DNA of 37,532 nt from an uncultured Bacteroidota bacterium (lineage in GTDB: Bacteria; Bacteroidota; Rhodothermia; Rhodothermales; Salinibacteraceae). The stretch lies in the NCBI GenBank assembly GCA_913056185.1, contig CAJXLV010000036.1, positions 1 through 37,532 on the forward strand, read 5' to 3'. A program made the position numbers and the translations under genes. This document shows positions 1 to 8,603 of this stretch, one piece after another. Numbering within the stretch: the first letter of the stretch is position 1; each line of letters starts with the position of its first letter. A model generated the notes under the pieces. That model was not told the origin of the DNA. It was given only the letters and a program-made list of their open reading frames with translations, and ran no database searches.

Positions 1-245
1 CGGAGCGAATTCACGTAAGTAAAAGCGCGGGACCGTTACTGCGCTGCGAAGCGAGTGCTTGTAGAGTGCTCTTCTCGCGCTCTACTCAATACTATAAACC
101 CAAACGAGTGGCGGCCCACTCTACGTCCTCGGCGGCGTCAGGCGGGAGATCACGTGCGGCACGCGTCGCTCCCTACCCCTGCATGGCCCCTTCTTTCAGC
201 CACCGGCACCTCAAGTCTTCTCCATCCGGGTGTTAATTTTAAAAA

Positions 246-259
246 TATAAACGTTTACA
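246..259. promoter_or_regulatory. LacI/CcpA-type operator-like palindrome
   Basis: The sequence TATAAACGTTTACA contains a perfect 10-bp palindrome with a central CG. It matches the LacI/CcpA-family operator pattern TGWAARCGYTWNCW at 13 of 14 positions. It lies about 745 bp upstream of susC in AT-rich DNA, where such a match is more likely by chance. A related site lies upstream of the TonB receptor gene at the other end of the window. The function is inferred from the motif only. Confidence 0.3.
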
Positions 260-875
260 AAATTAAAAATTGTGTTTTTCCGGAGCGTCATGTCACACGA
301 CCGACGCTCGGAAGAAGGCGGGAGCCAAGGCACTGAGAGCACAGCGCCCCTGGCTCACATGAGGAGGTAGCCACTGTGTGGGACCGTCACTGGACCGTGA
401 ATGGGTCCTCCTGGAGTAAGACCTTCTAATCTCTTTCAGGGGCACTTTCGAAGCTCGACAAATGTACCGGGGAGATGTCCTTTTTGCAAAGAGAGATTTG
501 TGGACCAGAGTCTGAGGTGATGTGACGTTACCGGTGTTCCTCGAAGACCGCAATATCGAACAGCATTCTCATTCGCCCAACGGTGCAAACGCCGCAGTCT
601 TTCCTAACTGATCGCCTCTTAAACCGGAAATTTTATATTTTACCCTTATAAATTATGGAAGTATACAAACAAATCTTTTATATACTGATTAACAAACATA
701 AATGCACCACGTCTTGCATATTTTTTTTATAACACCACACGGTCTTGTACGAAAATACGTTGGTTTTATTCTTAATAATCGTTATTAAAAGTATTATGCG
801 TAGTAAAGGAAAGTATCATTTTTACATCAATTGTAATATGAATAAACTGGTAAGTAATTTTACAAAACCGCTTTT

Positions 876-903
876 TTGTTTTCGTAGAGAACTTTCCCAT
901 AAT
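876..903 (+). promoter_or_regulatory. Candidate promoter for susC/susD
   Basis: TTGTTT (876-881) and CATAAT (898-903) are separated by 16 bp, about 100 bp upstream of the susC start, inside the AT-rich block. The spacing fits a sigma70-like promoter, but Bacteroidota promoters often use a different -33/-7 pattern and AT-rich DNA gives many such matches. This is a weak call. Confidence 0.22.
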
Positions 904-1003
904 AAAGCTTGATTTTATACGATTCCGGTCTTAGTTCAGGAGTCATCTTTCGCCTACGTCGTGGAAGAACCGTACCAATGCTCCTGACCATACGTTTTTC
1001 GTG

Positions 1004-4000
1004 ATGAAAATACGTCCGTTACAGCCCTTTCTTGTCCTCGCCACGGTCTTTCTTTGCCTGTTCGCCGCCGGGCCCGTTCATGCCCAAGAGATCACGGTAA
1101 CGGGAACGGTGACCGATGCCGGGGCCCAGTCTCCGCTGCCCGGCGCCACCATTACCATTCAAGGCACCAGCCGCGGCACGGCCACCGATGCAGACGGCAC
1201 CTACGAGTTGGAGGCGCCCTCCAGCGGCACCCTGGTCTTTTCCTTCGTGGGGTACGCGTCCCAGGAAGTACCAATCAACGGCCGCACCACAATTGACATC
1301 GCCCTCGCCCCGGCGGAGCAGGCCCTCGACGAAGTCGTCGTGGTCGGGTTTGGTGAGCAAGAAGAAGCCTCGGTGACGGGAAGCATCGCGCAGGTTTCGG
1401 CCGATGACATCGAAGCGGCAGAAGTCACGAGCTTCGAGGAGGCACTGCAGGGCCGCATGCCCGGCGTTCGCATCACCAACTCCAGCGGAAAGCTGGGACA
1501 GGGCATCCGGGTGCGCATCCGCGGCAGCTCGTCCGTCACCGGCGACAACCAGCCGCTGTACGTGGTGGACGGCACCCCGCTCAACAGCCAAAACCTGTCG
1601 GATAATGGCGCGCCCACAAACCCACTTTCGCAGCTGAATGTAAACGACATCGAGTCGATCGAGGTGCTAAAAGACGCCTCCGCGACCGCCATTTATGGCG
1701 CCCGCGCCTCCAACGGCGTCGTGCTCATTACCACCAAGCAGGGCGTGTCCGGCGGCTCGCAGTTCTCGTTCAGCCTGAAGCGGGGCTGGAGCGGCCCCAC
1801 CGGCAACGTGGACATGATGAACGCCAGCCAGTACGTCGACTACTACCTGGAGGCGGCCCGCAACAGCCGGTTTCCCTGGGCCGAAGGCTTCGTGCGCAGT
1901 TCCTTTGACGGCCTGGCCGCCGGCACTGACTGGACGCAGGCGATTGGCGAAAATGCCACCCCGGTGGTCGACACCGACTGGACCGAAGAGCCGTTCGCCG
2001 ACAACCCTACCAGCTTCGAGGCCAACCTCAGCGCCCGCGGCGGCGACGAGAACACGACGTTCTACATCTCCGGCCTCTACAACCAGACGGACGGCATCCT
2101 TTTTCGGAACGCTCTCGAAAAGATTTCCGGGCGCGCCAACGTCACCCACTCGTTCTCCGACAAGTTCGAGGTAGGCACGCGCCTGAACCTGAACCGCGTG
2201 GTGAACGACCGCGTCCCGAACGACAACCAGTTCTCGACGCCGATCCAGCTGATCGCACAGACGCCGATCTCGCCGGTTTACACCCCGCAGACCGAAGGCA
2301 TCCCGACAAACGACAACGGCCTGCTCGGCGAGTACCAGCCGACGGACGAGCTCTTTAATCAGACGCTTTACTTCAACAACCTGCTGTACGAGGACAACGT
2401 CCGCCACAACGTAACCACGTTCCGGACGCTCGGAAACGCCTACGCGGAGTACGACCTCCTGAGCAGCCTGTCGGTTCGGGGCGAGTTTGGGCTCGACCTC
2501 CGCACCCGCAACGCCGACCGCTACTGGAACAGCAAGGTCTTCCAGAATGTGGGGACGGACGAGGGCATCGGGCGCCAGGTCTGGAACCGCATCGAGAACT
2601 ACAATGTGGATGCCTTCCTGAACTACAACGACACCTTCCTGGGCCTTCACACCGTCTCCGGCACCGCAGGGATGCAGCTGCAGTCGTCAACCACCAACAG
2701 CGCGGTGGTCGAGGCCGAGAGCTTCCCGAACGACAGCTTCCAGCAGATCAATAGCGGGTCGGACATCGTGGCCGGCGGCGGGTCGGAAACCACCTACCGG
2801 TTCCTTGCCTACTTCGGCCGCCTCAACTACGACTACGACGGGCGCTACTTCCTGAAGCTCAGCGGCCGGTACGAGGGATCTTCCCGCTTTGGCGAGGACA
2901 ACCGCTACGGCTTCTTCCCCGCCATCTCGGGGGGATGGGTTCTCACGGAAGAGGACTTCCTCCCCTCCGGCGACCTGCTCAACCGCCTGAAGCTGCGCAC
3001 CAGCTACGGCATCACGGGCAACGCCGGCATCGGCAACTTTCCGGCCCGCGGCCTCTGGGGCGCCTCCTCCTACGCCGGCGCCTCGGGCATCTCCCCCATC
3101 CAGACCCCCAACCCCGCCCTGCAATGGGAGCAGACGCGGGAGGTGACCGTGGGACTGGACTACGACCTGCTCGGCAACCGCGTCAGTGGAAGCATCGACT
3201 ACTACCGCAAAACCACCAACGACCTGCTCTTGGACCTGAACGTGCCGGCCACCACCGGCTTCCTGGCCCAGACCCGCAACGTAGGGGAGGTGGAGAACAA
3301 TGGCCTTGAGTTCCTGCTCGAGACGCGAAACCTCACGGGCGACTTCAGCTGGTCCTCCAACTTCAACATCTCGTTCAACCGCAACGAGGTCACGGACATC
3401 CGGGGCCAGGTGCTCACCGGCGGCTACATCAATCAGGCCCGCGAGGGCGAGCCGCTGGGCGTCTACTACGCCCTGGAGTACGCCGGGGTGGACCCCGAGA
3501 ACGGCGACGCGCTCTACTACATCAATGAGCAGGACGAGAACGGCAACATCATCAACCCGGACGCCACCACCGACGACCCGAACGCGGCCAACCGGACGGT
3601 CCTCGGCAATCCGCAGCCCGACTTCACTGGTGGCTTTGGCAATACCTTCGCGTACGGCGGGGTACAGCTCCGGGTGCTCTTCTCGTTCAGCTACGGCAAC
3701 AAGCTGTACGACGGCGGCGGCGTCTTTAAGACGGCCAACGGTCGCTTCCGCGACAACCAGCACGTCAGCCAACTCGACGCCTGGAGCGAGCCGGGCGACC
3801 AGACCGATGTGCCGGAGCCGCGCCTCTTCGAAAACAATGGCGCCGCGGAGTCGAGCCGGTACCTCTACGACGCCTCGTACATGCGCCTCAAAAATGTGCG
3901 GCTCTCTTACAGCCTGCCGCCCCGTCTCTTGCAGCAGCTGTCCCTCAACAAAGCCACGATCTTCGTGACCGGGCAGAACCTGCTCACCTTTACGGACTAC

Positions 4001-4120
4001 CGGTGGTGGGACCCCGAGGCCAACGCCGACTACGTCACGGGCAATATCGGGTTTGGCAATGAGTTCTACACGGCGCCGCAGGCCCGCTCGGTGACTGGGG
4101 GCGTCCAGTTCTCGTTCTAA
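1004..4120 (+). CDS. SusC/RagA-family TonB-dependent outer-membrane transporter
   Basis: This is an outer-membrane beta-barrel that imports oligomeric nutrients using TonB energy, paired with the SusD-like lipoprotein encoded next. Residues 1-28 form a signal peptide ending AHAQ-like (PVHAQ). Residues 30-103 are a carboxypeptidase-regulatory-like domain. A SusC-type TonB box (EVVVVGFG, 110-117) leads into the plug, with the family motif IRVRIRG...PLYVVDG at 168-190. The chain ends in SVTGGVQFSF, a typical terminal beta strand with a final Phe. At 1038 aa it is the usual length. ATG 1004 was chosen over the in-frame GTG at 1001 because it starts the signal peptide cleanly. The substrate is not readable from the sequence, but the peptidase genes downstream suggest peptides, as with RagAB. 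That is inference. Confidence 0.93.
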   Translation: MKIRPLQPFLVLATVFLCLFAAGPVHAQEITVTGTVTDAGAQSPLPGATITIQGTSRGTATDADGTYELEAPSSGTLVFSFVGYASQEVPINGRTTIDIALAPAEQALDEVVVVGFGEQEEASVTGSIAQVSADDIEAAEVTSFEEALQGRMPGVRITNSSGKLGQGIRVRIRGSSSVTGDNQPLYVVDGTPLNSQNLSDNGAPTNPLSQLNVNDIESIEVLKDASATAIYGARASNGVVLITTKQGVSGGSQFSFSLKRGWSGPTGNVDMMNASQYVDYYLEAARNSRFPWAEGFVRSSFDGLAAGTDWTQAIGENATPVVDTDWTEEPFADNPTSFEANLSARGGDENTTFYISGLYNQTDGILFRNALEKISGRANVTHSFSDKFEVGTRLNLNRVVNDRVPNDNQFSTPIQLIAQTPISPVYTPQTEGIPTNDNGLLGEYQPTDELFNQTLYFNNLLYEDNVRHNVTTFRTLGNAYAEYDLLSSLSVRGEFGLDLRTRNADRYWNSKVFQNVGTDEGIGRQVWNRIENYNVDAFLNYNDTFLGLHTVSGTAGMQLQSSTTNSAVVEAESFPNDSFQQINSGSDIVAGGGSETTYRFLAYFGRLNYDYDGRYFLKLSGRYEGSSRFGEDNRYGFFPAISGGWVLTEEDFLPSGDLLNRLKLRTSYGITGNAGIGNFPARGLWGASSYAGASGISPIQTPNPALQWEQTREVTVGLDYDLLGNRVSGSIDYYRKTTNDLLLDLNVPATTGFLAQTRNVGEVENNGLEFLLETRNLTGDFSWSSNFNISFNRNEVTDIRGQVLTGGYINQAREGEPLGVYYALEYAGVDPENGDALYYINEQDENGNIINPDATTDDPNAANRTVLGNPQPDFTGGFGNTFAYGGVQLRVLFSFSYGNKLYDGGGVFKTANGRFRDNQHVSQLDAWSEPGDQTDVPEPRLFENNGAAESSRYLYDASYMRLKNVRLSYSLPPRLLQQLSLNKATIFVTGQNLLTFTDYRWWDPEANADYVTGNIGFGNEFYTAPQARSVTGGVQFSF

Positions 4121-4175
4121 CCCGTGCCCTGCCTGGGTCCCTCCTCCCTCCCCCTCCCTTTTGCCCTCTTGTTTT

Positions 4176-5558
4176 ATGCTTCCCTTTCGGACGCGCACCG
4201 TTTGGCCTTCTTTTTCCCTCGCCCTCGCTCTCGCTGCCGCCCTGGCACTCACCGGCTGCGACTTTCTCGAGGTCGAGCCCAAGCAATCCATTAGCTCCAA
4301 CCAAGCCCTCACGTCTGAGCAAAACGTGACGGCTGCCCTCAACGGCGCCTACAACGACCTCAGCGACGCCGACCTCTACGGCGGGCAGTACATGATGTCG
4401 CCGGACCTGCTGGCCGACGCAGGCGATGTGCAGTGGGTCGGCACCTTCGAGCAGCCGGACGCCATCATTCGCAAAAACATCTTCCCCAACAATAGCTTCG
4501 TGGAGTCGCAGTGGACGGATGCCTACCAGACGATTAACGCTGCCAACAACGTTCTGAGCGCGCTCGACCAGATTGGGGACCCGGCGGAGCGAGAACGCAT
4601 CGAGGGCGAGGCGCGCCTCATCCGGGGCATGCTGTATTTTGAGCTGGTGCGTCTCTTTGCGAAGCCCTGGAACGCGGTGGACCCGGCGTCGGCCCTGGGC
4701 GTGCCGCTCATCCTGGAGCCGACGCGCTCCATTACGGAAGACGACAACGTCACCCGCAACACGGTGCAGGAGGTGTACGCGCAGGTGATTGCGGACCTGA
4801 CCACGGCGCGTGACTTGCTGCCCGGCTCAAATGGGGTGTACGCCGACACGTACGTGGCCAGCGCGCTGCTCTCGCGGGTCTACCTCATGCAGGGAGACGA
4901 CCAGAAAGCGGCTGAGGCCGCCGACCGCGTCCTGCAGTCGGATGCGTTCAGCCTCGCTCCCACCTTCGCGGACGCGTTCAATAATGCCTCGGACATCGGA
5001 GAGTACATCTTCGCGATCCAGATCAACTCGCAGGACGGCACGAACGACCTGAATACGTTCTACGCGGCCTCGACCGACGGCGGACGGGGAGACATCAACA
5101 TCCAGCCCCAGCACCTGAACCGCTACGACTCCACCGATGCTCGCGGCGACTTCTTCTACACCGATCCCGGCACGGGCGAGGTGCGCACCAAGAAGTGGCA
5201 AGACAATGAGTCGGACGGCGCCAATATTCCGGTTCTCCGCCTCGCGGAGATGTACCTGACCCGCGCCGAAGCCAACCTTCGGAATGGCAGCACCATTGGT
5301 GCCCCTCCCGTGGACGACGTAAATGCTGTCCGCGAGCGTGCCGGCGTGTCGCCCCTCTCCAGCGTAACGGTGGACGATGTGCTGCGCGAGCGCCGCCTGG
5401 AGCTTTCGTTCGAGGGGAACCTCCTGCACGACCTGAAGCGGACGGAGCGCTCGGTTGGCTCCCTGGACTTCGACGCTGACGACCTGGTGTACCCCATTCC
5501 GCAGCGGGAATGCGACGCCAACCCGGAAATCTCGCAAAATCCGGGCTACTCCTGCTAA
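4176..5558 (+). CDS. SusD/RagB-family nutrient-binding lipoprotein
   Basis: This is a surface lipoprotein that acts as the lid of the SusC-like barrel and helps bind its substrate. Residues 1-28 are a lipoprotein signal with lipobox LTGC (lipid-modified Cys28). The mature start (DFLEVEPKQ) and the helical repeat segment EARLIRGMLYFELVRLF are characteristic of SusD. So is the C-terminal end, where RERRLELSFEG is followed by a pattern ending IPQ..E...NP...QNPGY. It is about 460 aa, at the short end for the family. ATG 4176 gives a good lipoprotein signal; an in-frame TTG at 4161 would add five residues. It lies 55 bp after the susC-like gene and is surely co-transcribed. A strong hairpin follows it. 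Confidence 0.93.
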   Translation: MLPFRTRTVWPSFSLALALAAALALTGCDFLEVEPKQSISSNQALTSEQNVTAALNGAYNDLSDADLYGGQYMMSPDLLADAGDVQWVGTFEQPDAIIRKNIFPNNSFVESQWTDAYQTINAANNVLSALDQIGDPAERERIEGEARLIRGMLYFELVRLFAKPWNAVDPASALGVPLILEPTRSITEDDNVTRNTVQEVYAQVIADLTTARDLLPGSNGVYADTYVASALLSRVYLMQGDDQKAAEAADRVLQSDAFSLAPTFADAFNNASDIGEYIFAIQINSQDGTNDLNTFYAASTDGGRGDINIQPQHLNRYDSTDARGDFFYTDPGTGEVRTKKWQDNESDGANIPVLRLAEMYLTRAEANLRNGSTIGAPPVDDVNAVRERAGVSPLSSVTVDDVLRERRLELSFEGNLLHDLKRTERSVGSLDFDADDLVYPIPQRECDANPEISQNPGYSC

Positions 5559-5603
5559 CGGCTCTGTGCAACAGGGCTCCTCCACTACTCACGACTGCTC
5601 TCG

Positions 5604-5661
5604 CCGCCCCGTTTCTCCGTCCCTGGGGAAACGGGGCGGTGCGGTTGTGTCTCCGTTTTTT
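5604..5661 (+). terminator. Strong hairpin after susD, likely terminator
   Basis: A 15-bp stem (5604-5618 with 5625-5639, one G-U pair) closes a 6-base loop. A run of six T occurs at 5656-5661, some 17 bases after the stem. It separates the SusC/SusD unit from the carboxypeptidase gene that starts at 5685. The distance to the T run is longer than in a standard intrinsic terminator, so it may instead act as a partial terminator or an mRNA 3' end stabiliser. Confidence 0.6.
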
Positions 5662-5684
5662 CTGCTCCAGCCGCTTTTCGCGCC

Positions 5685-8486
5685 ATGATTCGGTCCCTCC
5701 TTCTGGCCACCCTCCTCCTTCTGGGCGCGGGCCGTCCCGCCGGGGCCCAGTCGCCTTCCCCCTGCCGCTCCGCCCACGACGCCCGCCAGGCCGCAGGCCT
5801 CTGCGAGGGCGAATCGTTCGACTTCTATGCCTTCGGCCCGTACGAGGCCGAAATTCCCACGCCTCGTGCTGTGCTGGGCGCTCCCCTTGGCGCCACCCTC
5901 ACGCCCTACGGCCGCATGGAAGACTACGTGGACGCCCTCACCGACGCCGCGCCCCAGCACGTGCGCGACATCGTCTACGGCGAAAGCGTGGAAGGGCACG
6001 ATTTGCACCTCCTCGCGATTGGCTCGACGGAGACGATCCGCCAGCTCGACTCGATTCGAGGCACCCTTCAGCGACTCGCTGACCCGACAGCGACGTCCGC
6101 GGCCACCGCAAACGACCTCGCCGCCGACATGCCGGTGACGGTGTGGGTCAATTCGGCGAACGACGGCAACGAAACGGCGGCGTTCGAGTCGGTGCTGCAG
6201 CTGGCCTACCAGCTGGTGGCCGGACAGAGCGACCGGACGCTGCGCATCCGCGAGAATGCGCTCGTTCTCCTCAACATGGCCCACAACCCCGAAAGCCACG
6301 AGCGCTTCGTGGCCTGGTACAACGCGTTTGGGATGGGCGACGCTGCGCCGAAAGGCTACGAGCACGATGCCCCCTGGGGCGTAAACACGAACAACAACCA
6401 TTTCCAGATCGATCTGAACCGCGACGGTGTGGGCCTCACGCAGACGGAAAGCCGCGCGGTGAGCACCGCCCTGCAGCGGTGGCGCCCGCAGGTGTTCGTG
6501 GACCTGCACGGCCAAACCACACAGTACTTCTTTCCGCCCAACGCTGCCCCCACCAACCCGCTCTTCCCCGACCAGCTTACGGCCTGGATCGACACCATCG
6601 GGCAGGCCAACGCACAGGCGTTCGACGGGTACGGCTGGAGCTACTACACCCGCGATGTTTTTGACCTCCACTATCCGGGCTACTGGGACTCGTACCCCAG
6701 CCTGCACGGCGCCACCGGGCTGACCTACGAAACGGACGGCGGGGGCGGGAAAGGGGCCCGCTGGCGGCGTAGTGACGGCACGGTGCTCACGCTCGAGGAC
6801 GGCATCGCGCACCACTTTGTGGCGGTCATGGCGACGCTCGATGCAACGGCCCAACACCGCGAGGCCCGCCTGCGCGACTACTACCGCTTCTTTGCGGAGG
6901 CGGTGGAGACTGCCGATGCCCAATCGCCGCGGGGCGTGGTGCTGCGCCTCGGCACCGATCCGCGACGGGCCGCCCGCCTGGCCACCACGCTGCTCCGGCA
7001 CGGCCTGCAGGTGGACCGCATCACCCAGCCGGGCACTGTCCGCGGGTACGACGTGATGACCGATGCGACCGTGGATCGGCGCGTCTCTCGCGGTGCCTTC
7101 TTTGTGCCCTTCACGCAGCCCAAGGCCCTGCTTGCCCGCGCACTGCTGCTGCCCGATGTGCCGCTGCCGGAGGGCTTCCGCCAACAGGAGCTGGCCCGCC
7201 TCGCCCACAACCTCCACGTGGCCCCCGGCGAGCGGGAGCCGCACGCCTTCTACGACGTGACGGCCTGGAACCTGGCGCTGGCCGCCGGGGTGCCCGCGCT
7301 TTGGACCGACAGCGACGCCCCTCTCCCCACCGCCTCTCTCTCGCTCCCCGACTCCGCCCGGGCCGCCCCGGGAGGATGGGCGCACGACGTGGCGGTGCCC
7401 ACGGCAGAGGGTGGCGCGCACGGCCGCGCGCAGAGCGCGTACGTGTGGCGGCCCGGCTCGGTGGGCGCCACCCGCCTCCTCGCGCGTCTGATGGGCGAGG
7501 GCTTCAACGTGGCTGTGGTCGACCGCCCGATGATGGTCGGGACCGAACCGTTTCCCCGCGGCAGCTACATCGCCCGCGTCGGGCGCAACCCCGCCTCCCT
7601 CCACGCTCGCATCGACGCCCTCGCCGATGCGGCCGACGTGCCCGTCCACGCCGCTGCGACGGCCTTTCCCGCCACCGGCCCCACCGGCACGGGCTCCGAA
7701 ACCACCCGCAACCTGCGGCCGCCCCACATCGCTGTTCTCGTGGGCGACGGCGTCTCGACCACGTCCTACGGCGCCCTCTGGTACGTCCTCCAGGAACGTC
7801 TCGGCCAGCCCTTTACGGCGCTCCGGGCGCGCACCCTCACGGCGGACGACCTGGCGGACGAAGATGTGCTCGTGCTCCCGGACGGCCGCTACGAAACGCT
7901 CTCGCCCGACCGCCTGCGCACCATACAGGCCTGGGTGGACCGCGGCGGAACGGTGATCGGCTACGCCGGCGGCGCGACGGTGCTTGCGCGCGACCCGATG
8001 GGACTCGCATACACCGACACGGCTGGCACCGAGCGGTCGATGACGGGGCTGCGCGACGCCATCGACGCCGCCCTCACGGAGGATCCCGCCCTGCCCCCGC
8101 AGCCAAGCCCCTCCGCCGCCATCCCCCCACTGTCCGTGCCCGGCGCCTTCCTCCGCGCCCACGCCGACACCACGCACTGGCTCACGTACGGCCTGCCGGC
8201 CGACCTGGCCCTGCTTACCAATCATCGCCCCCTGAACGCGTCGGTCTACGGCGCCAACCCCGTCACGTACGCCGCCACCGACCTGGAGGTGAGCGGCTTT
8301 GCCTGGCCCGCCCTCACCGAACACGTGTACGCTCAGCAGCCCTACGCCACCGTCGACCGTCTCGGCGCTGGCCGCGTCATCCGCCTGGCCGAAGACCCGG
8401 TCTTCCGCGTCTGGGCCGACGGCCCAATCCACCTGTTGACGAACGCGATCTACCTCGGCGGCCCAAGCGCAAGCGGGGCGTACTGA
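5685..8486 (+). CDS. Exported M14-family zinc carboxypeptidase-like protein, altered zinc site
   Basis: This is a secreted protein (signal peptide 1-22, ending GAQ) with an M14 metallocarboxypeptidase domain at about 60-410 and a C-terminal extension. The extension includes a glutamine-amidotransferase-like fold around 685-780 (PPHIAVLVGDG...DVLVLPDG...RGGTVIGYAGG). Family landmarks are the second ligand Glu163, NR of DLNRD (Arg246, carboxylate binding), His275 in FVDLHG (third zinc ligand) and Glu349 in YETDG (catalytic). The first zinc ligand, normally His in HGNE, is Asp160 here (NDGNE). Either zinc is bound through Asp, or the protein is catalytically weak or inactive. At 933 aa it is much longer than simple carboxypeptidases but normal for this large bacterial group. 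It follows a SusC/SusD pair, which suggests peptide processing. Confidence 0.85.
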   Translation: MIRSLLLATLLLLGAGRPAGAQSPSPCRSAHDARQAAGLCEGESFDFYAFGPYEAEIPTPRAVLGAPLGATLTPYGRMEDYVDALTDAAPQHVRDIVYGESVEGHDLHLLAIGSTETIRQLDSIRGTLQRLADPTATSAATANDLAADMPVTVWVNSANDGNETAAFESVLQLAYQLVAGQSDRTLRIRENALVLLNMAHNPESHERFVAWYNAFGMGDAAPKGYEHDAPWGVNTNNNHFQIDLNRDGVGLTQTESRAVSTALQRWRPQVFVDLHGQTTQYFFPPNAAPTNPLFPDQLTAWIDTIGQANAQAFDGYGWSYYTRDVFDLHYPGYWDSYPSLHGATGLTYETDGGGGKGARWRRSDGTVLTLEDGIAHHFVAVMATLDATAQHREARLRDYYRFFAEAVETADAQSPRGVVLRLGTDPRRAARLATTLLRHGLQVDRITQPGTVRGYDVMTDATVDRRVSRGAFFVPFTQPKALLARALLLPDVPLPEGFRQQELARLAHNLHVAPGEREPHAFYDVTAWNLALAAGVPALWTDSDAPLPTASLSLPDSARAAPGGWAHDVAVPTAEGGAHGRAQSAYVWRPGSVGATRLLARLMGEGFNVAVVDRPMMVGTEPFPRGSYIARVGRNPASLHARIDALADAADVPVHAAATAFPATGPTGTGSETTRNLRPPHIAVLVGDGVSTTSYGALWYVLQERLGQPFTALRARTLTADDLADEDVLVLPDGRYETLSPDRLRTIQAWVDRGGTVIGYAGGATVLARDPMGLAYTDTAGTERSMTGLRDAIDAALTEDPALPPQPSPSAAIPPLSVPGAFLRAHADTTHWLTYGLPADLALLTNHRPLNASVYGANPVTYAATDLEVSGFAWPALTEHVYAQQPYATVDRLGAGRVIRLAEDPVFRVWADGPIHLLTNAIYLGGPSASGAY

Positions 8487-8603
8487 GGCGCCGACCGAAC
8501 GTGCCGCACCGGGGCTCCCGGCGTCGTCCCTTCGAACGTTTCGCGCCCTTCACCGGTACACTGAATTCTTCGCTCTCGTGTGTCCCTGCCCCCACCTGCC
8601 CGC

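Larger units (their letters stand above)
1..1003. other. Gene-free 5' region with AT-rich block
   Basis: I see no convincing gene here. Positions 1-230 and 290-600 have mixed composition, and the reading frames in them look like chance: no recognisable domain and no sensible codon use. Two stretches, about 230-290 and about 600-960, are strongly AT-rich with long A/T runs, unlike the GC-rich coding DNA of the rest of the window. The block at 600-960 lies just upstream of the susC-like gene and probably contains its promoter. A perfect palindrome sits in the smaller AT stretch at 248-257. The region could be a large regulatory leader, the decayed end of a mobile element, or both. Confidence 0.6.

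Noticed and set aside
318-357. Inverted repeat GAGCCA...TGGCTC resembling part of a tRNA
   Set aside because: No T-arm sequence, no anticodon arm of correct geometry and no CCA end; it is only an isolated imperfect hairpin.
55-553. Two short open frames on opposite strands in the first 600 bases
   Set aside because: No domain, low-complexity Arg/Ser-rich translation and no ribosome-binding site; they look like chance frames.
5589-8432. Long (947-codon) open frame antisense to the carboxypeptidase gene
   Set aside because: It is a shadow caused by GC-rich codon use; the plus-strand frame has a signal peptide and M14 motifs. The same applies to long antisense frames over 2687-4342, 26458-27993 and 34275-35894.
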